Of a stretch of 64,000 bases of DNA, positions 13,090-26,299 are shown one piece after another (the stretch's first letter is position 1; each line of letters starts with the position of its first letter). Made by a program: the position numbers and the translations under genes. Source of the stretch: Linepithema humile (taxonomy: Eukaryota > Arthropoda > Insecta > Hymenoptera > Formicidae); the NCBI RefSeq assembly GCF_040581485.1, contig NC_090133.1, positions 23,214,139-23,278,138 on the forward strand, written 5' to 3'. Under the pieces are notes generated by a model. The model was not told the DNA's origin. It did no database searches and saw only the letters and a program-made list of their open reading frames with translations.

Positions 13090-14400
13090 TCTTAACGTTT
13101 CCGTCCACACGAGGTGATTTGGGAGAAATCTCAGCTGAGAAGATTCTACAACTTTTTGAACTCTCTTATCGGAATATAACGTTGAGGAAAAAAAATGGAA
13201 TACAAAAATATTGTTTCGATCTAATCTTACATTTTAAATTATACAGATCTTTTATCTTTGTTAAAAGATATTTGAAAAATTCATTAAGTATCTCGTGTAT
13301 GTGATATGTAAGTAAGTGATTGATTGTATCTATTATTTTCGTGATTAAATTGTTATAGGTTTATCACAACAGCGCGCTCGCGTGTTCGTAATCCTAAGCT
13401 GGCCATTCCTAGCTATTCCTGGCGTATTATTAATTGCAATATCCGACAATCCATCGTGTGGCACCGCGATGGTTTCTCCAACTCAAGTTTCTGTTACGCG
13501 GATTACCGCGAAATATTGGTGAGAATTAATGAGAATTGTAGTTTGCATATCTGAGCAATATTGCTGTGTGCCCGCACTCACACGGTGGAACTACAATATC
13601 AACCGTTGTTACAACTAAAAACATCTCGTGCATCTAGTATAGTTTTATGCACGGAAAATAAAGCATTTTAATTATATAGTTGGCTTGTCTCAATACCAAT
13701 TTTAATATTATACTTGGCTTGTTTCAAAACAATTGCGATGATTTGGGTTTTCACGGTGACGAAAAGTAATTCGGGGGTATTGATCGTTCGCGGTTGATGG
13801 TTTCGTGTTCCTTGTATACAAAGGGAAGCCGCTATAGGATGGTTGAGGACGAAAGGCGTAGGGAGGGGAGAGGCAGAGAAGCTTGAGAACCCCTGTTTGC
13901 TCACCTCGCTATGAAATTGGTTGGGACCACTTTGACGCGTCGATGAGCTCCTATATCTCTCTCTCCTAGTGCTCTCAAAACTTCTCTTACTCCAACTGTA
14001 CTTTCGTACATATGCGCTTCCGTGTACGTATGTGTGTGCGTGCACTCGCGAGCGAACTGTATGCGGCGTGCTCGCATGCGGGAGTTGGTGTTGCTTGCAA
14101 AATGTGATATCACCCGCACCGTTTATCGCATGTACGTATGTGTGCGCATACGGAAACGCAACGGCACGTGAAATCGCCGGATGTATTTAACACTGGAACA
14201 GATTTCCCTAATTATCCGCCATTCTCTAACCGCGATGATACGATTCGAGCGTACGCATTTGCTTTACTTCGCAGCGACATTCCGCGGTCCCGAACGATAT
14301 ATATCTTCTCTTCTTACTTTTTTGGTTAAATTAACTTTTCAAATCTGAATGCGTCATTTGAAAACTAGTCACCATGATGCACATATTAATTAAGAAAAAA
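13090..14400. other. Mixed noncoding stretch
   Basis: AT-rich on the left, GC-richer from about 13840 to 14300. An irregular GTGT/CGTA tract occurs at 14020-14045 and again near 14130-14145 (CATGTACGTATGTGTGCG-like). The 125-codon minus-strand frame at 13668-14045 is crossed by frames on the other strand and matches no known family. Confidence 0.5.
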
Positions 14401-14404
14401 TATT

Positions 14405-14462
14405 TTTTACTTTGGAATTTTTGTAAAATGCGGTAACCTTAGATTTTTCATATCATTACATT
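14405..14462. repeat. Diverged copy of the AT-rich dispersed repeat
   Basis: The segment with TGTAAAATGCGGTAACC, then AGATTTTTCATATCATTA, follows the same order of motifs as the tandem units at 8414-8580 (TGCAACACACGGTA, then AGATTTTTGGTATCATTA). Similarity was judged by eye and the boundaries are approximate. Confidence 0.45.
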
Positions 14463-16320
14463 CTTTGATCAAAATTTTCAGATTTGATGGAATAGACATA
14501 CGTAACTGACACAAATTTGAAATTTTATTCTACTTTCATTTTTTATTCTTGAATTATATGTATTTTTTTGTTCGTCAACTCATTGTAAGTAGAATAAATT
14601 GACCTGTATAATTTATGTTTGAAAAGACAAAAGATGTGTATTTATTAAGAGAAAGTTAGTCAAACGTTAAAGAAGATATATAAGTATATAAAAATGCTGT
14701 AACCACTACATATTACTTGCGATTATTGTAATTAACGCAAAAGTCACAAATTATGAAAAAGTCAATTGCAGTCACTGGAACTCGTCGCGATGCTCTCGGC
14801 CGGCTTTCGAAAAGATCGTACTCTGTCTCGCATGTCTGACGTCTCTCTCTCTTTCTTTCACTTTGCGACTCACGTCTGTTATCTCTTAGGTTCGGTGCTC
14901 GACTTTCCAACGTTTCACTACCGAATCTCTCACGCGTTTCGTCCAATCGACCTTCTTTTTTTCGCGACAATAATGATTCCGATAGATTAACAACGCCTCT
15001 CGATCGATTTAATTAAATTTGCGAATCCCCACGTATAAAAGTCATTTGAATTTTAAAATTAGAGATCTCTGAAAAAATTCCTCAAAAAATTTTATATAAA
15101 ATCTGTTATTTAAATCTCTAAATATTATATTGGATTTACTATTCGGAATTGGAAAATTTTGAGTGCAAATTTAAATGTAGCATGTAGTTTTAAGAAACTC
15201 AGAATTTACAATCTTTATATAAATTTTACTGTTTTTTTACAGAGATATTTCTATTAATAAAGGTAAAATTTTTCTGCTAAAATTTTTCATAGTTGAGAGT
15301 TTAATCCATCAGAGTTTCGATAGTTATGAAAAGGAAATGTAGTTGAAATTATTTGTTTCCACAATTCGTTTTACATGTTACGAATAATTTAAGAGGCGAT
15401 CGAGAATTCTTGTTTTTCACTTTAGTGCGATTGTATCTGCGTACAAAAATTTTTTTTACCTGTATGATACAGAAAAATCATTATAAAAATTTCATATTTT
15501 GTCTGAAATATCAGGAGACTTGATGATTAAATTTAATGAGCAAACATTATAATATGTTGTTGAATGATACGCAATGACTTTGGATGCGTCGCATTGCTGA
15601 TGTAAGCCGTGATTTGTCAATCGTTGATTGAAACATATCCTCCATATTAACGGTCTGTGCTATATCATAAATCGGAATTAATTATCCGGGATTACTTTGC
15701 CGCGGCCATTAGGGCATCCGAGTAGCGCAAGTCAATACCAGCTCGTGGCTTTGTGAGATCATTCCATCGATGTTCTAGTTACAAGACTTTAGTCTGCAAT
15801 CGAAGGATTGACTGCGTTATCAAATAATATTACCGCTATGATTCCCTAATTAATTAAATTTGTTCGAAACTGCGAAAATGTCGATCAGTTTGCAATCCCT
15901 CCCCCCTTTCTCTCACACCCTTTCTTTCTCTTTCTCATTTTTCTTTATGTTTTTTAAAAAATTTTTTATTAATACATTTTTTATAGAAATTTAATTGATT
16001 CTTGACACCATCGCGGCTGTTTACAATTTTGACTTATTGCTAATATTGAGATTATCTACAATATTTGTAAATGAAAAGAAGCTTGTCAGTAGATATCGTT
16101 CTACATTATACTACATTTAGTGATACGCTACATGAGAAAATTACTAAGAATTTGAGAGAGAATTATACGTACTATACTGAATAAGGTGGACTATCGTCTT
16201 GCGCGATTTTGATTTCGGCGGCGAATATATTGCTGCGGTGAATTTTGAAATATGGTTATGTGAGTACAATACTTGGCGAGTGACAGACATTCCCCTTGCA
16301 TTGATCTCGTTCTTTCCGCA
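14463..16320. other. AT-rich noncoding stretch
   Basis: Mostly AT-rich. It contains a pyrimidine-rich patch (about 15898-15940, TCTCTTTC-like) and a small GC patch at about 15690-15790. The segment 15050-15340 has scattered similarity in motif order to 26640-26890 and may be another eroded repeat. No gene is supported. Confidence 0.5.
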
Positions 16321-16324
16321 TGGG

Positions 16325-16333
16325 TCTCTCTCG

Positions 16334-16372
<39 letters not shown>

Positions 16373-16382
16373 CTCTCTCTCC

Positions 16383-16424
<42 letters not shown>
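16325..16424. repeat. (CT)n microsatellite
   Basis: About 100 bp of CT dinucleotides with CC and TT interruptions. Both strands stay open across it, which creates 144- and 145-codon frames of Ser/Leu or Arg/Glu repeats. These are artefacts of the repeat. Confidence 0.97.
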
Positions 16425-16425
<1 letters not shown>

Positions 16426-18811
16426 ACTGAGGTGTGATGAGTTTCCGGCGCGGAGGTTACCTGGCTCTGCCGGATTTAACGACTTGCGTATTGATCGCCG
16501 CCAAGTGCAGTGTAATAGACTTCGTTCTAGAAAGGGCATGGCACGCAAATATTTAGATGGAATAGTAAAGTTTCGCAAAGATGAAGAAAACCTAATTACG
16601 GTATCTGAAATGAACGTTTTTCAAACATTTTTGTAATTGCACATATTAATTTGATACATAAAATTTTCTCTCTCTTTTCCTCGAAAGTATTATTCCTGAA
16701 ATTTGAAAATATTATTCCTGAAATTTTCCTTAAAAGTTTACATACGTAACTATAATAGTAATAAAAGTGTTACTGTTACTTTCTGACATTAGCAAAATTT
16801 AGCAAAAATAATAAATAATATTTTGCCAATTTTAGAATTAAAGTAAATTTCTCAATCCGATTTTTCAGAGAAATAAGTCAAATAGAGAGAAAAATAATCG
16901 CTCGGCTTTTTGACCAAGTGAGAGAAACTTGACATGAATGGAATTTGAAACTGCGTGGCTCGTCTTTAGAGTCCCAGTTCGCTCTTAGTTCGGCAGAGAT
17001 TTTATGTGAATGTTGAGGAAGTCAGAACGTGTTAAATGCGTTGGGTTTTGGGCGTGGAGATGAGTAGGATATTTGCGGACTGCCGCGCGAAGGGAAACGG
17101 ACTAAGAAAGTTAGGTGTTAGGTGCCACATCGATCAGAGAAAGAGAGAAGGAGAAAGACAGAGTGAAAATGGGATGGCGAAAAGATAGGGTGAAAGAAGA
17201 GTAGTGGCTTGGATTTTACGGATTTTCGGATTTTACGCTTTTTTGACATTGCTCTGGTGTGCATCCACCACTAACTTGGCGCGTCGAGCGACCGATATAT
17301 GCGATCATAATAGCCGTGACATGTGTCCTGTGGGAACTTCCTTATCGTCGAAAGTCTTCTCAAGACTTGCTGCTGAAAGGCGATTTTCGAGCCGATTCTC
17401 CGAAAGTACACATCGATGCTGTCCGTTGCGTTGGGCATTCCAGCGGATATTTTCGCGTCATATCGCGTCTTTCACGTCCAGCTTTTATATCAAAAAATCT
17501 TTTTGCTTGTTTCATATTTATTTCATATTTGATCATCTGAGGCACATGTGTATTGGTATCTAATTTATTAAAATTTGATATATATACATATATATACGTA
17601 TGGATTGTAAAATTACATATATTTATTCAAAATGATTCGTCTTTTATTATATTTTAATCTCTAGACATTTGCGCGGATATCTGCATGTTTTTTACTACAT
17701 AAAAATGAAAGGAAATACTTGAGAGACGGATAACGATTAAAAAACTCATATTTTAACATTTTGCTATATAAATGACATAATTCAAATTCGTCGAGTTAAT
17801 TTCGATCTTCGGCATTGGTGTCTCTTTGGTTGTTCGCGAGAGTAATCACGGATACTCGAATAAATCGGCACCTCCTAAGCATTCGGAGGATGGCGATTAA
17901 TAACCGACTTCGTAAACTCGCAACGATTCGTTTCCCTTGGAAAGTTTCGTAATTACTGATAATCTCGAACGGGGGCAAACGATCGGCAGGCATTCCGACT
18001 GGTGAAAAAAGATGGTGCGAGGAAAGAAAGATTTCCTGTCCGTTAGGGGAAGAAAGACTTACCGGGCGATTAATAAATCGAGTGTCTAATTGAACGAACA
18101 CCTTCCAGGAAGATTCAATTCGGTATGTCACCGATGAGTTATTCTTCTTTATCGTTGTTAATTCGGAATAAGTAGGACGTAGCCGGCAAAGAATATTAAG
18201 TTAAAAATCCGATTCGGATAATCGGCATTCGTTTCGAAAATTTTTATCTTTAACTACTATTAGCGCTGCTATAAACGAATCTATGATTATTTGAACTAAT
18301 AATATAATTTTTAAATAAATATTCGTGAAACAGATATTGATAAAATATTAATCCTATTAATAGTTGAATAACAATCTATCTGAATATGGATCTGTAAATA
18401 TGACACTTTCTCTCGAATTAAAGATCGAAAATTATTTACAACTACGATTGTCGGTTCTAACTGGCTGTTAAATATATCATATCAATAAGTTAGCTGAAAA
18501 AATGAAAGAACAGTTGACATGCACGAGCAATGCGAGAGATAAACTTACGTTATCAGGCAATTGCGCGACGAAAGATTAATGAAAGTCGTTAAGCGATAAT
18601 CGGGATAATGTCATGTCAGAGAAACCAGGCGCGATGGGCACGGGCTTAAGGGAATAAGTAAGGCATCACCCACGGCGAGGTGAGTGGGAAGTACGAAATA
18701 AGTAAGGGACAATCGTGACCGTGGCTACCAAGCGTTGTGGACGTGGAACCAAGGAAATTGGAACAGATTTACTTGGCTTTCGGTTTTCCCGTGTTCCTTT
18801 CGTGTGTTAAA
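16425..18811. other. Mixed noncoding stretch
   Basis: A 22-bp unit is tandemly duplicated at 16688-16727 (core TATTATTCCTGAAATTT). The region 16970-17480 is moderately GC-rich. A GTGAGT donor-like site (GGCGAG|GTGAGT) lies after 18679 on the plus strand. A minus-strand donor-like CGCCCG|GTAAGTC has its last exonic base at 18063. Neither has a convincing partner acceptor. No protein is recognised. Confidence 0.5.
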
Positions 18812-18836
18812 GGTCGACGTCGTCGTCGTCGTCGTG
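18812..18836. repeat. (CGT)n trinucleotide repeat
   Basis: Roughly seven GTC/CGT units in a GC-rich context. It lies within overlapping accidental frames that give poly-Val or poly-Arg. Confidence 0.88.
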
Positions 18837-19124
18837 GTTTGTCTCGTGGGGGTGCGCGCTATCCGGAGGGTGAGAAAAAGGGACTGTGCTTCTTTCGAGA
18901 TTCTGTTTTCCCGATTGCAATCGCGTGTTTTCCTTTACATTCACATTCAAACACACATTTTCCCGCATTTTGCTAATAATTTGTTAATTATTCACTTACA
19001 TAATGCACATTTTAATCACTTGATAAATTGCATTCATCTTATATCTATTTTTGAACAGTTAATTTCGAAAAACATTTTTAAAAAATTTCTTGTTTATACA
19101 AGCATTTTAATAGATATGTTTTTA
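18837..19124. other. Noncoding transition
   Basis: A GC-richer left end grades into AT-rich DNA. Nothing was recognised. Confidence 0.5.
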
Positions 19125-19187
19125 AATTTAATTTCTTAATTTAATTTAATTTAATTTCTTGTTTAATTTCTTTAATTTAATTTCTTA
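19125..19187. repeat. (TTTAA)n pentanucleotide-like repeat
   Basis: Repeated TTTAA units with TTTCTTG interruptions, about 60 bp. Confidence 0.85.
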
Positions 19188-19189
19188 CA

Positions 19190-20050
19190 TACGTATAATT
19201 TTAAATATTTTTTTTACGTCATGTTTTTTTAATCTTTGTAAATTTTTTTGTTGAAACGTATAATTTTTTATTTATCCAAACCAATTTGTGGTTAAACGTT
19301 CTTCATAGATTTGCGTACAATTGCCGTAACGTTTATTATGGGTTACGAAGCAGCATGCTGTACACATATTTCATATAGTTCACGACTGCAACCTTGTTGT
19401 ATAACGATTGGTGGAAGGGTTTCTCCATTATATGGCGAATCCTCTACGAGTTGAAACATCTGTGCTGCTCTGCTCTCGCAACCGCTACCACGACAGATAT
19501 GTGTTTATTAAATTTAGAATTAGGCGAGCCGGCTGGCGGTTCAAATTCCGTCGCTCTTCAGAAACAGTCACTTCAGAACAGTCTGCAGCAAATCAGCATT
19601 GTTTGTTTGATCGTGTATGTGCACTTATGCGCTCAATGCGCCTCTTTTGTGACATTGGTGATGCAAGTGTGCATTTTCCTTCGTTCTCCCTCCGTTAATT
19701 CGTAATACGATTTTTACACTCTTTTTTTTATGTAAGTATATAATATATACAAGGTGCGAAAAAAATTGTGATGCAAGCAAGAATAGAATAATTCCCTGCA
19801 TGAGAATAAGTGAAAAATATAGATATACTATTTTTTTCACAACAGGCTTTATTTTTTTATTTTTTCTACATTTTCAACTTAGATTTGTATAAAGAACAAT
19901 TCTGTTTCTACTTGTACTATAATTCTCCCCGCATCTTGCATAAGATGAATAAAATATATAAAATATGCGAAGTAAAATATGTTGTTTTTAATCATTGTTT
20001 ATGTTTCACAATTAGTGCATACGTTTCGTGTTAAGGTATTAAAACATGAA
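19190..20050. other. AT-rich noncoding stretch
   Basis: A tRNA B-box-like GGTTCAAATTCC occurs at 19538-19549, but no A box or cloverleaf could be built around it. The frames at 19394-19705 (103 and 96 codons) overlap each other in different frames and are unrecognised. Confidence 0.5.
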
Positions 20051-20059
20051 ACAGAAATA

Positions 20060-21200
20060 TGCTTTTTTTTTTATTTGCACGGCTACCGCGTTTCCTCGGT
20101 TGAAGCAACGGCGTGCGATATTCGCAGTCTACCGAAAGAAAGCCACGATTAGAAGGATAAACTCTGCGCTATCTGACGCCGTTTTAACCTCGAAATAAGC
20201 GGCGCCGTTTTGTTCCAACGAGCACTTGTGGCGGAAAGTTTTAACGATACTCGTTCATTGCTACCGGCGGCCGCTCCCCGTGGAAAAGCGTCGCTTCCGT
20301 AAATTTCAGAAAAATCTCGACTGGGAAATTTCGGTGTAAGAGTAATTAACGCACGGTATTCCAGCTTTCGCGAGGATTTACTTTGTTCGCTCCGCTCTCG
20401 GTTTCCGCTTTGTTCGCGCGTTGCGCTACGTCTCCTGGCGAACATAAATAATAGAAGGGAACCAAAAGAAAGAAAAAAGGAAATTTAATTGTGGCAAAAA
20501 AGAATATGGATCGAGAGATATCCAGAATACGTCGTGTGCCGTTTCTCAATCAATCCGACATCTTCGGATAAGATGAGAGCTCCAATCGCGAATGCAGCTT
20601 CGCGTGTAGCGTCAAGAATAATTAGAGTGATTTTAATCAAAGACGCCGAGCGCGCCAAGGCAAGACACGGCAAACCGAAGCGGGGAGCAGTCTCTCCGCT
20701 CACGGGGACGTGCGAATTAACTTAACCCTTGCCCCCGACCACTTTTCTTCTTTTTTTTTCCTCCTGCTTCTACGCTCGCTTCTTACATCGACGCTGAGGA
20801 GCAGCGTAGTCGCCTTTCATCTCGGCTCTGTCAGCTTCGTCTTCTGCCGGCTGCTTTGCCTTCTGCCGCTGCTGGGTATAAAGTTGCGCGGCAGTTGCTT
20901 GTATTTCCGCGGCTTTTCAAATTATATGTTCAACTTATTTTCCCGCTCCGCTCCCTTTGCTCCCCTCTCCACGTCTCTTGCTCCAGGGATTTTCCGGCGT
21001 GGCGAGTCACAGGGGCGAGATAAGAGATTCCACCCTGAAGATTCCGCGGCGTATCGGAGACGGGCGGGTTTCTCTCACCCTCCTCTTGTCAAAGGTATAC
21101 GAGGACTTTATTAAGCGCCGAAAGAGGCGCATGATTCGATTCGATTTGTGCGCAACGCAGCCGATCTCTTTGAGAAGCAATTATTTGATGTTTTCTTAGC
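20060..21200. promoter_or_regulatory. Long GC-rich island
   Basis: About 1.1 kb of GC-rich, CpG-dense DNA, among the longest islands here. A TATAAAG occurs at 20877-20883 but has no initiator about 30 nt downstream. Several overlapping frames up to 134 codons run on both strands; the 134-codon frame (20710-21114) begins with a Phe/Leu-rich run caused by a pyrimidine tract. The function is unknown; a cis-regulatory island is a reasonable guess. Confidence 0.3.
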
Positions 21201-21209
21201 GAATGCTAG

Positions 21210-22250
21210 AAAACGAAATCCTTATATTTGCGAGGACGTTGTACGCCGCAAGATGCTGTAACGTTTATTTTCTCATTTTTATTTAACACATTTACAACAA
21301 TGCCTTTTTTTCACAACATTTTTCGTTCACCGGACTCTTTTGTCATAACGAGTCGTCGAATTGTGTTCAACAAAATTTGTTGGTCGGCAAAGTTTCAAGT
21401 ATTGCTTGGTTTCGCTTTACATTAATCGGAACGCTTCAAAGAGGATTAACGGCAAATCGTAGTGCGTCTTGAGTTTCCCGCTCGAAAATTATCTCGATAA
21501 GGTCTTTGAGTCGTGTCACGACGCGGTATCGACGACAGTTCTGTCCAAGGTCCTTTGCGAAGGGATTAAATCGATAGGCGGCTAACGCGTAAGCGCGCAT
21601 ACATTGTGGCGATAACAGGAAACTCGAAACTGCTTTCGCGTCGAATCGACCCTTTCCACCTATTGCCAGCTTCCGTCGTAAACCACAGCGGTGCATTTAA
21701 TTCTGCCGTGCTTGAAAACGTACGATGACGTTCTCTTTCTCTCTCGACTACCTTCCTTCAAAGACCATTCGCTTTCTCGCGCGCAACTTTTTACTCTTTC
21801 TTTAATGGGCACTTTTTGCGTCGCTCGTATAACATTGGAACCGTCCATATCGAAACGCACGCGTCTCTCCACCCAGGATAGCTCCAGGATAACGTATCCT
21901 CGAGTAAACGCGATGCCCGATAATCTTACGCCACTGCATGTACGTGAGCCACTAATTGCAAGAAAATAGCTTTTATTTTTTTCATCGCCCGATGTTTTCA
22001 CTCCACACGTGAAGAAGAAAATTGAGAAAAGGCTCAAGTTACAAACGAAGGGAGGGATAGATGGTGGCGAAGGAAACCAGCGTTAAAACCGGCGTTCCTT
22101 AACAGTGGCACTAAACGCGCACCCTACGGTCTTCTAACGTGCAGCTTTGCGGCCTCTTTAACGTCGGCACAGCGTTATGCTTAACGTTTACGGCGGCGCG
22201 ATCTGGCGTGTGGACCAGACTGACGGATATTTTATATTTTATAATGCCGC
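21210..22250. other. Mixed noncoding stretch
   Basis: GC-richer from about 21430 to 22200. A 125-codon minus-strand frame (21660-22037) and a 92-codon plus-strand frame (21691-21969) overlap head-on. Neither has a known motif. Confidence 0.45.
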
Positions 22251-22254
22251 CTAT

Positions 22255-22355
<101 letters not shown>

Positions 22356-22775
22356 GATGGAGAAAATAGGGAAGGGAGAAACGAGCGAAGCCTCGTTGCA
22401 GCTTGTTTTATGCGATGTTTCCTTTTAGATACGACACGAGAGGTGGATTTACGCAGTTCACTCTGGACAATTGTTTCAGAGAAGTTTTTTCAAAAGAAGT
22501 ACATGTTTTTATCTAGAGTCTGTCGTAGGAATTTCGTTGTCAAAGACGTTTGAAGCGGATCAACTGGTTAGCAAAAAAATTGCTTTAACTTTTTTCACCG
22601 CTTGACATTCTCACCTTATGCGAGGAAAGAAATGAAAATACGACATTCTTGTATTATTGAACTCTTAGTGTTACGATATGTAAAAAAGCTCGTATCTCTT
22701 TTTATTTTTATTAATCAGAGTGCGTATTCGGGACAAACAATGTTCAAGTTAACGCCGTAACCGTCAAGAGGTTAA
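22356..22775. other. Noncoding stretch
   Basis: Moderate composition. Nothing was recognised. Confidence 0.5.
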
Positions 22776-22779
22776 TATC

Positions 22780-23830
22780 GACCGTGCAATTATTTGCGAA
22801 CCGCCGGAATGCTTGAAAAGGGGTCGGCAAGCATATCGTTCAACTTAATTTAATTTGGTGCGCGTTCAGAAATTCGCAAGCGCGCTTTGTCGGCGCTTTG
22901 CGGCGTGATCGATCAGATCGTCGCGCGAGAGAATCCGGAATTGGCCGTTGAATTCTTCGCCCGCTCGCTCGCCCGCCCCGAACACGTTCTGCCTGTTGAG
23001 TCGTAATGCACGATCGCGCAAAAGAGATTTAATTAATACAATTGACCCGAGAGCGATCGCTCGCTCTCTTGCCGGTCGCCTTGCAATTTCAATTTCTCTT
23101 TCGGAATGCGCACTACCGAGTGTGAAGTCGACGAAGCCGGAGTGTCATCATCGTCCATGGTGTCGACGCCTGGATTAAACGACGCATTTTCCAAATTCCG
23201 CAACTCGCGACGGATTCGTAAATCACCCGCTTTGACGGTGCGCTTTGACAACTTCTTTCGTTCCGCGAACCAAGTCCCACCATACACGCGAGTAATTCTG
23301 AGATTTCGAATATTACTGTTATATTATTGCCGATAATTTGAACATGCATTTCACGTCGCTGGTGTAATCAAATGCGCGAATGCGTACATCGAGGGCGAAA
23401 ATATTTCAGCGTGGTTGGATGGCGTGAACGCATCGCACATGAGCGAAATCAAACGCGCGTTTCGATCGCGCCACAAAATCGATAGGTACCTCAGAGTGCG
23501 CTCAGAAATTCACGCGCACCTACGCGTATACGCAGGTCCGGTAATTAAACCTGTCATTGCACCGAGGCACAGCGGAGAGCGTAACCGACAGGCGTACTTG
23601 TCGCTTTACATAAACCATTTAGAAACGACATTTTTGTCCCCGGTGTTCGCGCAAGCGAGCGCTCGCGCGCGCGTCTTTCTTTTTTTACGCCCTCCGCCCT
23701 AATAATGCTCATGTCACCGGCAGGCGCATTAACGTGCGCTTTCTCTTAAATAATGCTCCGCGAGAGCAAGAAAATGCACGTCAGTCTGTTCAAATTTCAA
23801 ACGACCGTCGACTCGCACGGCTGCTTAATT
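22780..23830. promoter_or_regulatory. Long CpG-dense island
   Basis: About 1 kb with very frequent CGCG and TCGC motifs. It contains short self-complementary segments such as GATCGATCAGATCG near 22908. Overlapping frames on both strands (76-95 codons) match nothing recognised. The function is inferred as regulatory from composition only. Confidence 0.3.
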
Positions 23831-23839
23831 AATGCGGGT

Positions 23840-25345
23840 TCTTGCAAAAATTTCATCACTAGAAATTGCAATGAGTGATACAGTTTGCGCGGCAAATTTG
23901 CGTCTAATCACTCTGCAATTTTCGTCGAAAAACGAAGCGGACGGATACCGCAAAAGTAAAAGAAATATGTACATTTAACCTCGGGATTTCCATTTTGAAT
24001 GGTGTAGGAAAGCGAGGTATCGACTTTCGTGTTGGATACGTTGGGACTTTATATCGGCGGAATAAAAGTACCAGAGTGTATCTGCAATCTGTAAAAATTT
24101 AATTGATATCAGATTCGAATCAACAATTTTATTCGATAATATACTGAGTATGGTCATGAATATTTCGTTTCCTTTATTCTTTCTCTCGTTAAATAAAAAT
24201 TTTATTCTATTCCACTGACTCTTTCTTATATCCCAGATTCTCATGCTCGATGGTTCACGTAAACCATATCAACGTATACCTAAATTGAATTGTACCTAAA
24301 TTGAAATGGTTACACAAAGCACACTATATTTCGACGTATAAGCTTGATTTGCGGAAGGGAACATATGACAATGTGCATTTTTCTCAACATCCATCATATA
24401 CAATTGATTATATTAATTCTGACATTGCCCGAATTATTTTATTTATGATATAAAGAAAATATGAAATATGAAAAGTATAATATATAATTTAAATATATAT
24501 TTGACTAACAACAAATTTGCCGATTTCTTTCAACAAAAAGCAACTTATTGTTAATGATAGTATGTGCGTTTAAATATTCTCGTAACATTAAATTTATTGT
24601 GAAGTCTCGAGCATTTCACAGAGAAAAAAACGATCGTTCCTTAATAAAAGGTCAGAATCTAAGATCGAGCGTCTTTATACATAAGTGGGTGCGAAAGTGC
24701 CTTTATTTTCAATTTTCATAATAGCCGTATCGACCGGTCTGTCTCGACGAAGTATAGAACAAGGTCTGTATATATACAGGGTGATTCTTAAATGCATATC
24801 ATTACATTTATATAAATATATGTAGGAAAAATCGTAGGACAAGTGAAAATAGAGTGATTTCTTGCACCAAAGTAAATCGAAAAGATAGAATAATATTTTT
24901 TTACAAGACGATTAATAACGCGTTAATTATAATAACTATTTTTTAAATTTTAATAATGACTTTTACTTCACTTTATATGTAATTCTAACAATAAGTATGC
25001 GCAAAGGACAAAATTTTAATGTAAGAAATTAAGTTAAATTTAGAGATATTCTTAAGTCTGACTATTGATAGATTTTTCTACTAGCATGTTAACGATATTG
25101 TGTTGTTATTAGTTTGAGACGCAAGTCGCCATATTATTTTTCAAGTGTCAAATTCCAAATTTCTAGTTATTAATTTGAGACGGCTTGCGTAAATAAATGC
25201 GCTCGAAAAAGAATCTTTTTAATTAAAAAATGAGTTGAATTTGCTTTTTCTACTATTATAGCTTTCTTTATATTTTTAACTTATTTTTTCACAAAGGATA
25301 AGTCTGTTTTCTTGGGTTATGATTTTCGGCATATACTGTATATAT
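23840..25345. other. AT-rich noncoding stretch
   Basis: It holds a short tandem repeat (TACCTAAATTGAA twice, 24277-24304). It also holds a probable repeat-element end, TATACAGGGTGATTC, at about 24777-24791, the same motif that bounds the foldback element at 59975. No matching opposite end was found within 3 kb. Confidence 0.5.

Positions 25346-25347
<2 letters not shown>

Positions 25348-25397
<50 letters not shown>
25348..25397. repeat. (TA)n microsatellite
   Basis: About 50 bp of TA dinucleotides. Confidence 0.95.
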
Positions 25398-25399
<2 letters not shown>

Positions 25400-25400
<1 letters not shown>

Positions 25401-26299
25401 TAATCAACGGATAGATGGAACGACATAATCGAAAAGGACGATGCGCGCACGGAAGAGGGACCAAGGGTCTTTTAACGGGTAGCACAGATATCAATCATAG
25501 AGGGCTCAGGCCTGTCAAGTCACTGACTGCGCACGACGATAAAGACACCGAAATCGAGCGACGTAGACTTTGCATGCTCTTGCCTTCGCCCTTTAAACTT
25601 TAAAGAGAAACAAGTTGTACTGCAGTTTACGGAGTTCGCCTCTTTTTATCACAACAGTGCACCGCGATGTCACTGCATGTGAGCGAGCGTTGCACAGGTA
25701 CTTTACCATCATCATATTTTCGTAAGAACGCGTATGTTGTGCGAAAGTCTGAAATTAAAAATAACCTAGGTAAAATTTACGCTTGTTTAATTTAATAAAA
25801 ATGACTTTCGTCCGATTTTCACTTTTAAGTTAATACTTTTGCAAATGTAATTTCTCACAGATTTTTTCTTCGTCTAACTTCCGCATTTACGGTCGATTTT
25901 GTAAATAATTTTAGTAAACTCTGTATAAATCGTATATCATATTTACCAAGTTTACAAGCGGTATATCCGCAGTGGATGTTTTATATGCAGGAGGTTCTGC
26001 GTGCACAGTGTTCCTCGACCTATGAAGGAACTTTGGACGAGCTAGAGGGAACTTGAAGGAGGACAGAATGGAAAACAATAACTTTTTCATTTAGCGAGCG
26101 AGACATTACCGCGATATAAGCGCGCGGTTGCACGATAAAACTAAGGCGACGTCGTCGTCGACGACGTTGACGAGCTCCGCACGCGCGTCGTACGTCGCGT
26201 TTTACCTTCTTTTCGCGAGGAAGCGACCGTGATATCGAGTGTGTTATTGCACGTATATATTCTACGCGTATCAAGATTTCCGTTTTTCTTCTGTTGTAG
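25400..26299. other. Mixed noncoding stretch upstream of a candidate exon
   Basis: GC-richer at 25400-25720 and 26090-26230. A 14-bp palindrome CGTCGTCGACGACG lies at 26153-26166 within a TCG repeat. The 84-codon minus-strand frame with an Arg run is the translated TCG repeat. The last 20 bases before 26300 form a polypyrimidine tract and AG acceptor. Confidence 0.5.

Noticed and set aside
16144..16636. 144- and 145-codon frames on opposite strands
   Set aside because: Both are created by the CT array at 16325-16424.
18620..18690. Exon ending at donor GCGAG|GTGAGT, and the minus-strand donor CCCG|GTAAGT at 18062
   Set aside because: Neither has a convincing partner splice site; single donors occur by chance every few kb.
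19537..19550. tRNA B-box-like GGTTCAAATTCC
   Set aside because: No A box upstream at a suitable distance and no acceptor stem or cloverleaf; similar B-box look-alikes near 38240 and 43289 fail for the same reason.
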